A stretch of 64,000 nucleotides of DNA, taken from Halomonas ramblicola (GTDB taxonomy: Bacteria; Pseudomonadota; Gammaproteobacteria; Pseudomonadales; Halomonadaceae). Each line of letters starts with the position of its first letter. Positions within the stretch are counted from its first letter, which is position 1. Position numbers and translations under genes: made by a program. The DNA lies in contig NZ_JAUFPL010000032.1 in the NCBI RefSeq assembly GCF_030409215.1, forward strand, positions 468,011 through 532,010. Direction: 5' to 3'. Of this stretch, positions 54,698 to 62,403 are shown piece by piece. The notes under the pieces were generated by a model. It was not told the origin of the DNA, did not search any database, and saw only the letters and a program-made list of their open reading frames with translations.

Positions 54698-56126
54698 CCC
54701 GGCCTCCCACCTTGCCGGGCAGGCCCTGGCGCTGCTGGTGGTCGGCGAGCAGCAGGGCCAGGGCGCAGGAGGCCATGCGGGTGATCGCCTCGTCGGCGCG
54801 GCTGGTGAGCACGATGGGCACCCGGGCGCCGATCACCAGCCCGGCGCCGGTGGCGTCGGCCAGGTAGGTGAGCTGCTTCATCAGCATGTTGGCGGCCTCC
54901 AGGTCGGGGGCGACCAGGATGTCGGCGCGCCCGGCCACCGGCGAGTCGATGCCCTTGGCCCGGGCGGCGGCCTCGGAGATGGCGTTGTCGAAGGCCAGCG
55001 GGCCGTCCAGGGTGCCGCCGCGGATCTGGCCGCGCTCGGCCATCTTGCACAGGGCGGCGGCGTCCAGGGTGGAGGGCATCCGCGGGTTGATGGTCTCCAC
55101 CGCGGCGAGGATTGCCACCCTGGGGTCGGCATTGCCCAGGGCGTGGGCCAGCTCGAAGGCGTTCTGGATGATGTCGCGCTTGTGGGCCAGGCCGGGCGTG
55201 ATGTTGATGGCGGCGTCGGTGATGAACAGCGGCCTCGGGTAGGTGGGCACGTCGAAGGCCATCACGTGGCTGATGCAGCGCTCGGTGCGCAGGCCGCTGT
55301 CGCGCTTGAGCACCTCGTGCATCAGCTCGTCGGTGTGCAGGGCGCCCTTCATCAGGGCCTCGGCGCGCCCCTCGCGGACCAGGGCCACGGCGCGCTCGGC
55401 GGCGGCGTGGCTGTGGGGCGTGTCGATGAGTTCGAAGTCGCCGATGTTGAGCTCGGCGGCGTCGGCGGCGGCGCGAATCCTGGCCGCGGGGCCCACCAGC
55501 AGCGGCACGATCAGCCCGTGGCGGGCGGCGGCCACGGCGCCGGTGAGCGAGACCTCGTCCACCGGGTGCACCACCGCCATGGGGATGGCGGCCGGGTGGT
55601 CGGCGGCGGAGAGGATCTCGTGCAGGCGGCCGCGTTCGGCCAGGCGCACCGTGGGCAGCACGGTCCGCGGGCGGCGGATCTTCTCGGTGGGGGCGAGCAC
55701 CCGCGCCTCGCCCTCGATCACCACCTTGCCCTTCTGGTTCTCGCAGCGGCAGTCCAGGGTAAGCTGGTGACGTGCCTCGTCCTTGGCGGTGACGCGCACG
55801 CTGACCCTGAGCACGTCGCCCAGGTTGACCGGGGCGCGGAACTGCAGGGTCTGGCCCAGGTAGAGGGTGCCGGGGCCGGGCAACTGCGTGCCGAGCACCG
55901 TGGAGATCAGGGCGCCGCCCCACATGCCGTGGGCGATCACCTCCTGGAAGCGGGTGCTGCGGGCGAAGTCGTCGTCCACATGGGCGGGATTGACGTCACC
56001 GGACAGGATGGCGAACAGCTGGATGTCGTCCAGGGTCAGGCGCTTCTCCAGTTGGGCCTGGTCGCCCACCTGGATCTCGTCGAAGGTGCGATTCTCTATA
56101 TAGCCATCGTCGGATGGGGCATCCAT
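54690..56126 (-). CDS. MaoC-like dehydratase fused to phosphate acetyltransferase
   Basis: 478 residues from MDAPSDDGYIENRTFDE (a start 30 nt upstream is possible). An N-terminal MaoC hot-dog domain (about 10-150, IQVGDQAQLEKRLTLDDIQLFAILSGDVNPAHVDDDFARSTRFQEVIAHGMWGGALISTVLG) is followed by the PTA_PTB transferase (about 170-470, DEVSLTGAVAAARHGLIVPLLVGPAARI and PSTLDAAALCKMAERGQIRGGTLDGPLAFDNA). The fusion is known in alpha- and gammaproteobacteria; it links an enoyl- or hydroxyacyl-CoA-handling module to acyl phosphate formation. Coupled with ackA. Confidence 0.9.
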   Translation of the reverse strand: MDAPSDDGYIENRTFDEIQVGDQAQLEKRLTLDDIQLFAILSGDVNPAHVDDDFARSTRFQEVIAHGMWGGALISTVLGTQLPGPGTLYLGQTLQFRAPVNLGDVLRVSVRVTAKDEARHQLTLDCRCENQKGKVVIEGEARVLAPTEKIRRPRTVLPTVRLAERGRLHEILSAADHPAAIPMAVVHPVDEVSLTGAVAAARHGLIVPLLVGPAARIRAAADAAELNIGDFELIDTPHSHAAAERAVALVREGRAEALMKGALHTDELMHEVLKRDSGLRTERCISHVMAFDVPTYPRPLFITDAAINITPGLAHKRDIIQNAFELAHALGNADPRVAILAAVETINPRMPSTLDAAALCKMAERGQIRGGTLDGPLAFDNAISEAAARAKGIDSPVAGRADILVAPDLEAANMLMKQLTYLADATGAGLVIGARVPIVLTSRADEAITRMASCALALLLADHQQRQGLPGKVGGRDE

Positions 56127-56240
56127 GTCGGGGACTCCGGTCGTCTTGCACGGCATCGCAGCAGGTTAGACTCCCAGCATAGCCGGTCGTCGGGGCCGCC
56201 ATGTTGAGCCAGGTCGCAGGGAGTCCCCCAGGTCGGGCGG

Positions 56241-56609
56241 TCAGGGCGCCAGGGGCTGGGCGGCCTCGAGGTAGGCACTGCCGTGGGTATGCACGCGCTC
56301 CCTGTCCAGGCTCTCGGAGCCCAGGTGGACCTCCTCCAGGTCGACGGCCATGGCCTCGACCTCTGCGTCGATCCTGGCCAGGGCGTTCTCCAGGGTGTAG
56401 CTGAGCTCATGGATGGAGCCCAGGTCTTCATCGCTCAGCTCGTCCTGGGCGAGCAGTTCGGCCAGCTCACGGTTGGTGGCGGTGAAGTTGCTCATGGCCT
56501 GTTCCAGGGTCTCGGAGGCCTTGCCTTCGAAGTGGTCGGGGCGTTCGTCGGCGTGGGCGGCGGTGGCCAGCAGGCCGGCAGCAACCGCGGTGAGGAGCAG
56601 CGTCTTCAT
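56241..56609 (-). CDS. Small exported protein (DUF6746-like)
   Basis: 122 residues. A signal peptide (MKTLLLTAVAAGLLATAAHA) is followed by a helical, acidic mature part: ERPDHFEGKASETLEQAMSNFTATNRELAELLAQDELSDEDLGSIHELSYTLENALARID. The last part HTHGSAYLEAAQPL carries histidines. Similar small proteins occur in Halomonas and Pseudomonas near iron-related genes. A Fur-like box lies upstream, so it may respond to iron. Confidence 0.75.
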   Translation of the reverse strand: MKTLLLTAVAAGLLATAAHADERPDHFEGKASETLEQAMSNFTATNRELAELLAQDELSDEDLGSIHELSYTLENALARIDAEVEAMAVDLEEVHLGSESLDRERVHTHGSAYLEAAQPLAP

Positions 56610-56637
56610 CGGGTGAGTCTCCCTATCATGAGTAAAT

Positions 56638-56656
56638 GATACTGATTGGCATTCAT
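56638..56656 (-). promoter_or_regulatory. Fur-like box upstream of the small exported protein gene
   Basis: GATACTGATTGGCATTCAT matches the 19-nt Fur consensus at 12 of 19 positions. It lies 29 nt upstream of the minus-strand ATG. Moderate match only. Confidence 0.45.
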
Positions 56657-56766
56657 GATGCTAGACGCTCTCCCCCGTGCCGGCAAGCACCGGGAAGGGT
56701 TTCATCGTTGGCCTGCGCCGAGCCGGCTTTGACAAGGTCTTCCGGGCGTCCTAGATTGTCTATTGT

Positions 56767-56787
56767 AAATGATAATTGTTATTATAA
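56767..56787 (+). promoter_or_regulatory. Fur-like box upstream of the small plus-strand gene
   Basis: AAATGATAATTGTTATTATAA matches AAATGATAATTATTATCATTT at 17 of 21 positions and lies 21 nt before the ATG at 56808. It suggests iron repression. Confidence 0.7.
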
Positions 56788-56807
56788 AGGCGATCAGGGA
56801 GGTCCAC

Positions 56808-57053
56808 ATGACGCAGCGCATCCACCATCTGGCCAGCCGGCCGGCCGGCGTTCCCCAGGTTTGCGGCATCAGCGACGCTTCCGTGCGCCTGGCCCGGGCC
56901 TCGACGGTCGTTGACGCGGCCACGCTGACGGAGGAGGAGCGCGCGCTGCGGCTCCTGCAGGAGGAGGAGGCGCGCCACGATCTCTTCCGGCGGCTCTTCC
57001 TGCGTACCAGCGCCCGTTACCTCAGGGGCGAGCTGGACGACGCCTCCTCATAG
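56808..57053 (+). CDS. Small Fur-box-controlled protein of unknown function
   Basis: 81 residues from the ATG at 56808 (AGGGAGGTCCAC). TQRIHHLASRPAGVPQVCGISDASVRLARASTVVDAATLTEEERALRLLQEEEARHDLFRRLFLRTSARYLRGELDD. The glutamate-rich helix LTEEERALRLLQEEEARHDLFRRLFL is the main feature. No signal peptide. I do not recognise the family. Control by the box upstream makes an iron-starvation role likely. Confidence 0.65.
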   Translation: MTQRIHHLASRPAGVPQVCGISDASVRLARASTVVDAATLTEEERALRLLQEEEARHDLFRRLFLRTSARYLRGELDDASS

Positions 57054-57059
57054 GGCCGC

Positions 57060-58133
57060 TTATCCCGCCGCGCGCTCGTCGGCGGCGGCCAGGGTCAGCT
57101 CGAGGGCGGTGCCGGCCTCGCAGGGCTTGCCGTGACGCAGCGTCAGGCGCCGCTCGCCGAGGTTCATCACCACCGAGAACAGCGTCTCCATGCGCTCCTC
57201 CGCCGGCTGGTCGGGGTTGAAGTGGCGACAGATCGACAGCGGGGCGCCGTGGTGGTCGGCGAGGAGCTCGAACAGGCGGCCCGCGTCCACCGCTTCCATG
57301 GGCCCCAGGCGCTCGCGCAGCAGGGTGTCCAGCCGGGCCAGGCGGGGGCGCGAGTCGGGGCGGGGGTAGTCCTCCACCTGGCAGGTCACGGCCTTGGCGT
57401 AGAGGTGGTTGGTGTGGGTGACCATGCCGCCCCGGGGGGCGAGCCGTCCCGGCTCGCCGGGGTGCACCTCGAGGCCGGCGGCCTGGCCGTCGGCGCTGGC
57501 GATCAGGAAGTGGGCCGGCGAGCAGACCCGGTCGCGGGTGGCCACCGCCACGGCGCCGTCCATGTCGGAGCACTCGAGGATCTTGCGCAGCGCCACGTGG
57601 ATGGGCAGGCCCCGGCCGCAGGTGCGCGAGCGGATGGCGTTGAGGCAGACGCCGATGCCGTGGGCGTTCATGCCGATCTTGGCCACCATGCCGGCCTCGC
57701 CGATGCTGACCAGCGGGGCCGCGTCCTCGCCCTCGATGTGCAGCGCCACCACGTTGTCCAGCTGGTCGGCGCGCCAGTCCCAGTTCTGGGCCAGCCACTG
57801 GGTGCCGCCGCGCCTCAGGGCGAAGGCCGAGCAGCCACCACTGGCCCGGGTCAGCGAGATCTCGCTGCGGCAGTTGAGGGTGAGGATATCGGCCGGCTCG
57901 AGCCCGGCGCCCTCGGCGATACCGGCCATCTCCTCGAGGATGGCGGGGAAGCCGTCCTCGATCATCGTGCCGAAGTGCTGGGCCTCGTGGCGGGCCTCCT
58001 CCCAGCCGATGCCCACGAAGTCCTGGAAGAGGCGGTCGTAGACCGCGATGCTGTCACGGATCAGCGGGGCGTGGGCGCGGCCGTGGGCCAGGCCGATCTC
58101 GCGCCGGCTGCCGGTGAGACGGGTGATCTGCAT
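57060..58133 (-). CDS. C45-family peptidase (acyl-CoA:6-aminopenicillanate acyltransferase-like)
   Basis: 357 residues. GSRREIGLAHGRAHAPLIRDS in the propeptide region and SEISLTRASGGCSAFALRRGGTQWLAQNWDWRADQLDN around the catalytic C101, which is the mature N-terminus after self-cleavage, are C45 marks. The Ntn-hydrolase fold removes acyl groups or small peptides from substrates. Convergent with the small gene upstream; no operon visible. Substrate unknown. Confidence 0.85.
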   Translation of the reverse strand: MQITRLTGSRREIGLAHGRAHAPLIRDSIAVYDRLFQDFVGIGWEEARHEAQHFGTMIEDGFPAILEEMAGIAEGAGLEPADILTLNCRSEISLTRASGGCSAFALRRGGTQWLAQNWDWRADQLDNVVALHIEGEDAAPLVSIGEAGMVAKIGMNAHGIGVCLNAIRSRTCGRGLPIHVALRKILECSDMDGAVAVATRDRVCSPAHFLIASADGQAAGLEVHPGEPGRLAPRGGMVTHTNHLYAKAVTCQVEDYPRPDSRPRLARLDTLLRERLGPMEAVDAGRLFELLADHHGAPLSICRHFNPDQPAEERMETLFSVVMNLGERRLTLRHGKPCEAGTALELTLAAADERAAG

Positions 58134-58215
58134 GGTGACCTCGCGCTCGGTGGGCGTCGTCCGGTCACTCTAGCATGCGGCCGGGACCGGCGGCAGACCG
58201 GCCCCGGCGGGGGCG

Positions 58216-58974
58216 TCAGAACGTCGCGTCGAGCTGGCCCAGGAAGGCGGCCCAGGAGCGCTGGTCGGCGCGCTCGTGATAGGCGTCGGTGTCGAACTCG
58301 GTGAAGGAGTGGGGGGCGCCGGAGTAGACCTGGATCTCGTAGGTGGCGCCGACGTCCTCCAGCTCCCGGCTGAGGGTGGCCACGTCATCCATGGTGACCG
58401 AGGTATCGGCGCCGCCGTGGAGGATCATCAGGGGCGGCACGTCCTCGGGCCAGCTCTGGCCCTCGGGGGTGCCCAGCCCGCCGTGGAAGGTGGTGTAGCC
58501 GACGACCTCCTTGGCCTCGTCGGAGCGGGCGACCTCCAGGGCCACGGCGCCGCCGAAGCAGTAGCCCATCACCACGGCGGACGTGGCGATGCCCTGCTCG
58601 CGGGCCGCGGCCAGGCCGCCCAGGGTCAGGGCGCGCATGCGTTCGCGGTCCTGGTAGAGGGCGCGGGTGGCGGCCTGGCGATCCTCGGTGGTCTCGGGGC
58701 GGTTGCCCTCGCCATAGATATCCACCGCGAAGGCATCGTAGCCCTGCTCGGCGAGCATGTCGGCGCGCCGGCGCTCGTAGTCGTCCAGGCCGCTCCAGTC
58801 GTGGACGATCAGCACGCTGCCGCGGGCCTCGCCCTCGGCCTCGGCGAGATAGCCCTCGAAGGCCTCGCCGTCGACGTCGTAGGCGATGTCCCGGCCGGCC
58901 GGCTCGAAGGCGTGGGCGCCGCCGGCGACGAGCGCCAGGGCGGCGGTCAGGGGCAGGGGGAGTCGGGTCGTCAT
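58216..58974 (-). CDS. Dienelactone hydrolase family protein, exported
   Basis: 252 residues from MTTRLPLPLTAALALVAGGAHA, a signal peptide. An alpha/beta-hydrolase follows with FEPAGRDIAYDVDGEAFEGYLAEAEGEARGSVLIVHDWSGL, the nucleophile GYCFGG (C139) and a late APHSF. Cys in place of Ser is usual for dienelactone hydrolases. A periplasmic esterase role is likely. The longer upstream frame (38 residues more) lacks a signal and is less probable. Confidence 0.85.
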   Translation of the reverse strand: MTTRLPLPLTAALALVAGGAHAFEPAGRDIAYDVDGEAFEGYLAEAEGEARGSVLIVHDWSGLDDYERRRADMLAEQGYDAFAVDIYGEGNRPETTEDRQAATRALYQDRERMRALTLGGLAAAREQGIATSAVVMGYCFGGAVALEVARSDEAKEVVGYTTFHGGLGTPEGQSWPEDVPPLMILHGGADTSVTMDDVATLSRELEDVGATYEIQVYSGAPHSFTEFDTDAYHERADQRSWAAFLGQLDATF

Positions 58975-59115
58975 GGGGCACTCCGGGTCGTGGATGGCCC
59001 GCTCAGTATAGGTGTCGTGGGCGGGAACGTTGGCGGATCCCGCTTGAGTTTTCCCCGGGGGCCTTCCAGATTTGGGGGTGTGTGTCATCCATGTAATCGG
59101 AGCGGGACGAACAAC

Positions 59116-60318
59116 ATGAAGAAGAGCGTACTAGCGATGGCGGTAGCGGCCTCCGCCCTGGCCGTGGGCGCTGCCCAGGCCGAGGTGAAGATCGGCTTCC
59201 TGGGCGGCTTCACCGGTGGCATCGAGAGCCTGGTGCCGCCGATCTACGAGAGTGCCGAGCTGGCGGTACAGCATGTCAACGAGCAGGGCGGCCTGCTGGG
59301 GGGCGAGCAGATCAGCATGCCCACCGGCGACACCACCTGCTCCGACGCCTCGGCGGCCTCCAACGCGGCCGACCGCCTGGTCAACAGTGAGGAGGTGACG
59401 GCCATCGTCGGCGCGCTGTGCACCGGCGCGACCATCGCCGCGGCCAACAACGCGGCGATCCCGGGGGGCGTGGTGATGGTGTCGCCGGCCTCCACCGCCC
59501 CGGCGGTGAGCGAGCTCGACGACAATGACCTGGTGTTCCGCACCGTGCCCTCCGATGCCTTCCAGGGCGAGGCGCTGGCCAAGATGCTGCTCGACAAGGG
59601 CATCGAGGAGGTGGTGGTCACCTACGTGAACAACGATTACGGCCGTGGCCTGTCCGACGCCTTCGCGGCCACCTACGAGGCCGAGGGCGGTACCGTGGCC
59701 GAGAACCTGGCCCACGAGGACAACCGCGCCGACTACCGCTCCGAGCTGGGCACCCTCTCGGCCACCGGCGTTCCCAACCTGGTGGTGCTGGCCTATGCCG
59801 ACACCTCCGGCCAGACGGTATTGCGCCAGGCCTACGAGGGCGGCATGTTCACCCAGTACATCGGGGCCGATGGCATGGTGGGCTCGGGCCTGATCGAGGG
59901 CGTGGGCGGCGACGTCCTGGAGGGCATGATCGCCACCCGCCCGGGCAGCCCGGATACGCCCGGAACCGAGCGCTTCGTCGAGCTGGCCGAGGCCGCGGGG
60001 GTGGAGCACGATGAGGTGTTCGCCTCCCAGTCCTATGACGCGGCCTTCCTGCTGGCGTTGGCCATCGAGCAGAACGGCAGTGCCGAGCGCGAGGGGCTCT
60101 CCGAGGCACTGCGCAGCGTGTCCTCCGCCCCCGGCGAGGTGATCCTGCCCGGCGAGTGGGAGAAGGCCGTGGAGCTGATCGCCGCCGGCGAGGAGATCAA
60201 CTACGAGGGCGCCTCCGGCAGCCACGAGTTCGACGAGGCCGGCGACGTGCCCGGGGTGGTCGAAGAGATGGCCGTCGAGGACGGCGAGTTCGTCGGCAAG
60301 GGCTTCCTGGACCTCTGA
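59116..60318 (+). CDS. Branched-chain amino-acid-type ABC transporter binding protein (LivK-like)
   Basis: 400 residues with a signal peptide (MKKSVLAMAVAASALAVGAAQA). The mature Peripla_BP_6 fold reads VKIGFLGGFTGGIESLVPPIYESAELAVQHVNEQGGLLGG and VTAIVGALCTGATIAAANNAAIPGGVVMVSPASTAPAVSELDDNDLVFRTVPSDAFQGEALAKMLL. It binds amino acids or related amides. Its natural partners LivM and LivH lie on the opposite strand at 62.4-64 kb. It ends at a strong terminator. Confidence 0.92.
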   Translation: MKKSVLAMAVAASALAVGAAQAEVKIGFLGGFTGGIESLVPPIYESAELAVQHVNEQGGLLGGEQISMPTGDTTCSDASAASNAADRLVNSEEVTAIVGALCTGATIAAANNAAIPGGVVMVSPASTAPAVSELDDNDLVFRTVPSDAFQGEALAKMLLDKGIEEVVVTYVNNDYGRGLSDAFAATYEAEGGTVAENLAHEDNRADYRSELGTLSATGVPNLVVLAYADTSGQTVLRQAYEGGMFTQYIGADGMVGSGLIEGVGGDVLEGMIATRPGSPDTPGTERFVELAEAAGVEHDEVFASQSYDAAFLLALAIEQNGSAEREGLSEALRSVSSAPGEVILPGEWEKAVELIAAGEEINYEGASGSHEFDEAGDVPGVVEEMAVEDGEFVGKGFLDL

Positions 60319-60344
60319 CGGGCGACACGCCCCGTCGACGTAAA

Positions 60345-60374
60345 GGCCCCGGCGGGCAACCGCCGGGGCCTCTT
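60345..60374 (+). terminator. Rho-independent terminator of the binding-protein gene
   Basis: An 11-bp stem GGCCCCGGCGG/CCGCCGGGGCC with a GCAA loop, followed by TCTT, 26 nt after the stop. Confidence 0.8.
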
Positions 60375-60439
60375 CATGGCCGGTTCCTGGAGGCGCCGCC
60401 GGGAGGCCTGCGGCCTCCATCGCCGAAATGTCGGACCAC

Positions 60440-60590
60440 CAATGAATTGGCCTCCTACAGTGGAATGTGCGTCGGCGTTTCCTGTAGGAGGCCAGCTCTG
60501 CTGGGCGATTGGCGCCGTCAGGCGCCCAGCGGTATTGCTAGCGCGCGTTGTGGGAGCTGTATCTATAACGGGTCGAGGTGGGCAGTGGTA
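60440..60590. repeat. REP-like repeat cluster
   Basis: Within the 320-bp gap (60319-60638), GGCCTCCTACAG (60451) and its complement CTGTAGGAGGCC (60482) face each other. The right copy continues AGCTCTGCTGGGCGATTGGCGCCGTCAGGCGCC, typical of REP elements that end near gene 3' ends. A third fragment TGTGGGAGCTGTA lies at 60550. Confidence 0.6.
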
Positions 60591-60638
60591 GCATGGCGGC
60601 AAAACGAGAACATGCCGTACCAAGCCGCAGGGAGGTTG

Positions 60639-61523
60639 ATGATGATTGCCAAGGATGAAGCGTTGCGCCGACTGGAAGCACTGGTGTCTCAGTACGACCA
60701 GCACCAAGCGTTACGCGGGGAGCTGGTCTTCGGAACTATCAACGATGATGGGCGCCTCGATGTCGCCACGCCGTTCTTCGAAGAGGCGGACTATGAGGTG
60801 CTCAAGACTAGCGGTCTGCGCGACGCGCTGATCGGCCTGCTGGATGACATGATGGTTGAACGCTCGGTACAAAGCGCCGAGCGAGCCCATGACGGCATCC
60901 TGCGCCTGGGGGGCGGCAAAGTCGTGTTGGAGTGGCTTCCTGGGGGCGCTTCTCGCGATGCGGCCGATGCGCGACGAGATGACTGGGACCTGATCCCGTG
61001 GCTGATCGAGAGGCTGAGCCTTGTTCAGCACAAGGCCATCGAGCGGAAGAAGGCCAAAGCTGCCGAGAAGCACGATGGTGATACGTCACAGTGGAAGCGT
61101 GAGATCTGGCCGAGCCCCGACAAGAACCGTGACATCAAGACGGCGCTAGCCGAAGAGGGCCATCGCCTCGGATTTCAGGTGCTACCAGCTAGTAGCCGAG
61201 GAGAATGGCTCTATGACCTGGTTTGGCGGCGCCTGGATGCCAACCGGAACCTGATCGGCATGCCGCTGGCGGTGGAGATCGAGATGTCCGATAGCCGTCT
61301 CTGGGGCATCCGCTACGACTTCAACAAGCTCCTCCAGGCCCAGGCCGACCACAAGTTGATGGTCTTCCAGGTGCAGACTCAGGAAGAGGTCGAGGCTGTC
61401 TTCGAGCGCCTGAAAGAGTCCATCGATGCCTACCCGCATGCGTCCCCCTGCCGATACCTTCTGTGTGGGTGGAGCACTCAACAGAATGCCTTTCACTTCA
61501 GGGAGCATGGGCTTTTCAGCTAG
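60639..61523 (+). CDS. Unknown protein, possible PD-(D/E)XK-type nuclease domain
   Basis: 294 residues from the ATG at 60639 (GGGAGGTTG). The N-terminal part is helical and acidic. A C-terminal stretch LPASSRGEWLYDLVWRRLDANRNLIGMPLAVEIEMSDSRLWGIRYDFNKLLQAQADHKLMVFQV has E-W-L-Y-D and a beta strand LAVEIE that could make the (E)-xD-ExE/K core of a PD-(D/E)XK nuclease, but a clear lysine is lacking. I do not recognise the family. It sits in an inserted-looking segment between livK and livMH. Confidence 0.55.
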   Translation: MMIAKDEALRRLEALVSQYDQHQALRGELVFGTINDDGRLDVATPFFEEADYEVLKTSGLRDALIGLLDDMMVERSVQSAERAHDGILRLGGGKVVLEWLPGGASRDAADARRDDWDLIPWLIERLSLVQHKAIERKKAKAAEKHDGDTSQWKREIWPSPDKNRDIKTALAEEGHRLGFQVLPASSRGEWLYDLVWRRLDANRNLIGMPLAVEIEMSDSRLWGIRYDFNKLLQAQADHKLMVFQVQTQEEVEAVFERLKESIDAYPHASPCRYLLCGWSTQQNAFHFREHGLFS

Positions 61524-61714
61524 ATGGTTTGCGGCATGTAAGATCGTGGCGTGAACGCCCGCAAATGATCGATGGTCTGGTTTGGGTGCGACTCGATCGG
61601 CAGCAGGGCGGCATCATGAGGATCAAAGTGTCTGGAAAAGCGCTGTAATCTTGGTTTTGCCGCCCCGCGCACCATCGCCCCGCCACGGGCCACAGCCGGT
61701 TGGCGTGTTCTGGT

Positions 61715-61740
61715 CGATGGTACTAAAATTCAGTATCATT
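61715..61740 (+). promoter_or_regulatory. Operator-like dyad before hicA
   Basis: Imperfect dyad ATGGTACTAAAATTCAGTATCAT, 6 to 9 nt before the hicA ATG, with a TACT/AGTA pair. HicB binds such repeats to repress its own operon. Confidence 0.45.
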
Positions 61741-61745
61741 GGGGC

Positions 61746-62000
61746 ATGAAACGAAAACACGCCAAGACGCTGGCCGCCATCTTCAGCCGACCCACGTCGG
61801 GATCGATCCCTTGGAGCGACATCGAATCGCTCCTCAAGGCGCTGGGCGCCGACATCCAGGAACGGGAGGGCTCGCGTATCGCCGTCGTGCTGTTTGGTGA
61901 GGTGCGCGTGTTTCATCGGCCCCACCCCTCACCGGATACCGACAAGGGCGCGGTGGCCAGCATACGCAACTGGTTGGAAGAGAACGGAGAGACCCCGTGA
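61746..62000 (+). CDS. hicA: HicA-family mRNA interferase toxin
   Basis: 84 residues. IPWSDIESLLKALGADIQEREGSRIAVVLFGEVRVFHRPHPSPDTDKGAVASIRNWLEENGETP: the dsRBD-like HicA fold. The common GSH catalytic motif is GSR here, while the HRPHP segment is conserved, as in a known HicA sub-group. It cleaves mRNA unless held by HicB, whose gene overlaps by 4 nt. Confidence 0.88.
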   Translation: MKRKHAKTLAAIFSRPTSGSIPWSDIESLLKALGADIQEREGSRIAVVLFGEVRVFHRPHPSPDTDKGAVASIRNWLEENGETP

Positions 62001-62332
62001 ACAACATCATGATCATCGACGGCTATCGTGCCGTCATCCAGTACGACCCGGATATCGAGATGTTCCGCGGCGAGTTCACCGGCCTGAACGGCGGTGCCGA
62101 CTTCTACGCTGACAGCGTCGCCAAGCTGCGTGAGGAAGGCCGGGTTTCGCTGCGCGTCTTCCTCGAGGAGTGCCGGGAGCGTGGCATCGAGCCCACCAAG
62201 TCCTACTCCGGCAAGTTTCAGGTGCGCCTGCCCGAAGAGCTGCACAAGAACGCCGTCGATGCCGCCACCGCCAAGGGGCAGAGCCTCAATCAGTTCGTGG
62301 CCACCGCCATCGAGCACGAGCTCTCGGCGTAA
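61997..62332 (+). CDS. hicB: HicB-family antitoxin
   Basis: 111 residues. An N-terminal partially degraded RNase H-like domain (YRAVIQYDPDIEMFRGEFTGLNGGADFYADSVAKLREEGRVSLRVFLEECRERGIEP) is followed by a ribbon-helix-helix domain (KFQVRLPEELHKNAVDAATAKGQSLNQFVATAIEHEL). The first binds HicA, the second binds the operator. GTGA overlap with hicA. The pair seems intact and probably active. Confidence 0.92.
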   Translation: MNNIMIIDGYRAVIQYDPDIEMFRGEFTGLNGGADFYADSVAKLREEGRVSLRVFLEECRERGIEPTKSYSGKFQVRLPEELHKNAVDAATAKGQSLNQFVATAIEHELSA

Positions 62333-62403
62333 CGTGGAAGCTCGATCGCTTAGCCCGCTCGCTCAAGAACCTGGTGGAGTTGATCCACGACCTAGCTAGC
62401 CGT
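62333..62403 (+). pseudogene. Serine recombinase (resolvase) remnant
   Basis: Read on the plus strand, TGGAAGCTCGATCGCTTAG and onward gives WKLDRLARSLKNLVELIHDL, the helical segment after the catalytic domain of resolvases (WKLDRL.RSLKDLVE). No start or upstream catalytic part is present, so it is a scar of a mobile element. It directly abuts the hicB stop and overlaps the livM stop region by a few bases. Confidence 0.65.

Noticed and set aside
61463..61648. 61-residue plus-strand ORF between the possible nuclease gene and hicA
   Set aside because: It overlaps the preceding gene in another frame, has no ribosome site, and its sequence looks random. The 222-bp gap 61524-61745 otherwise shows only the hicA dyad.
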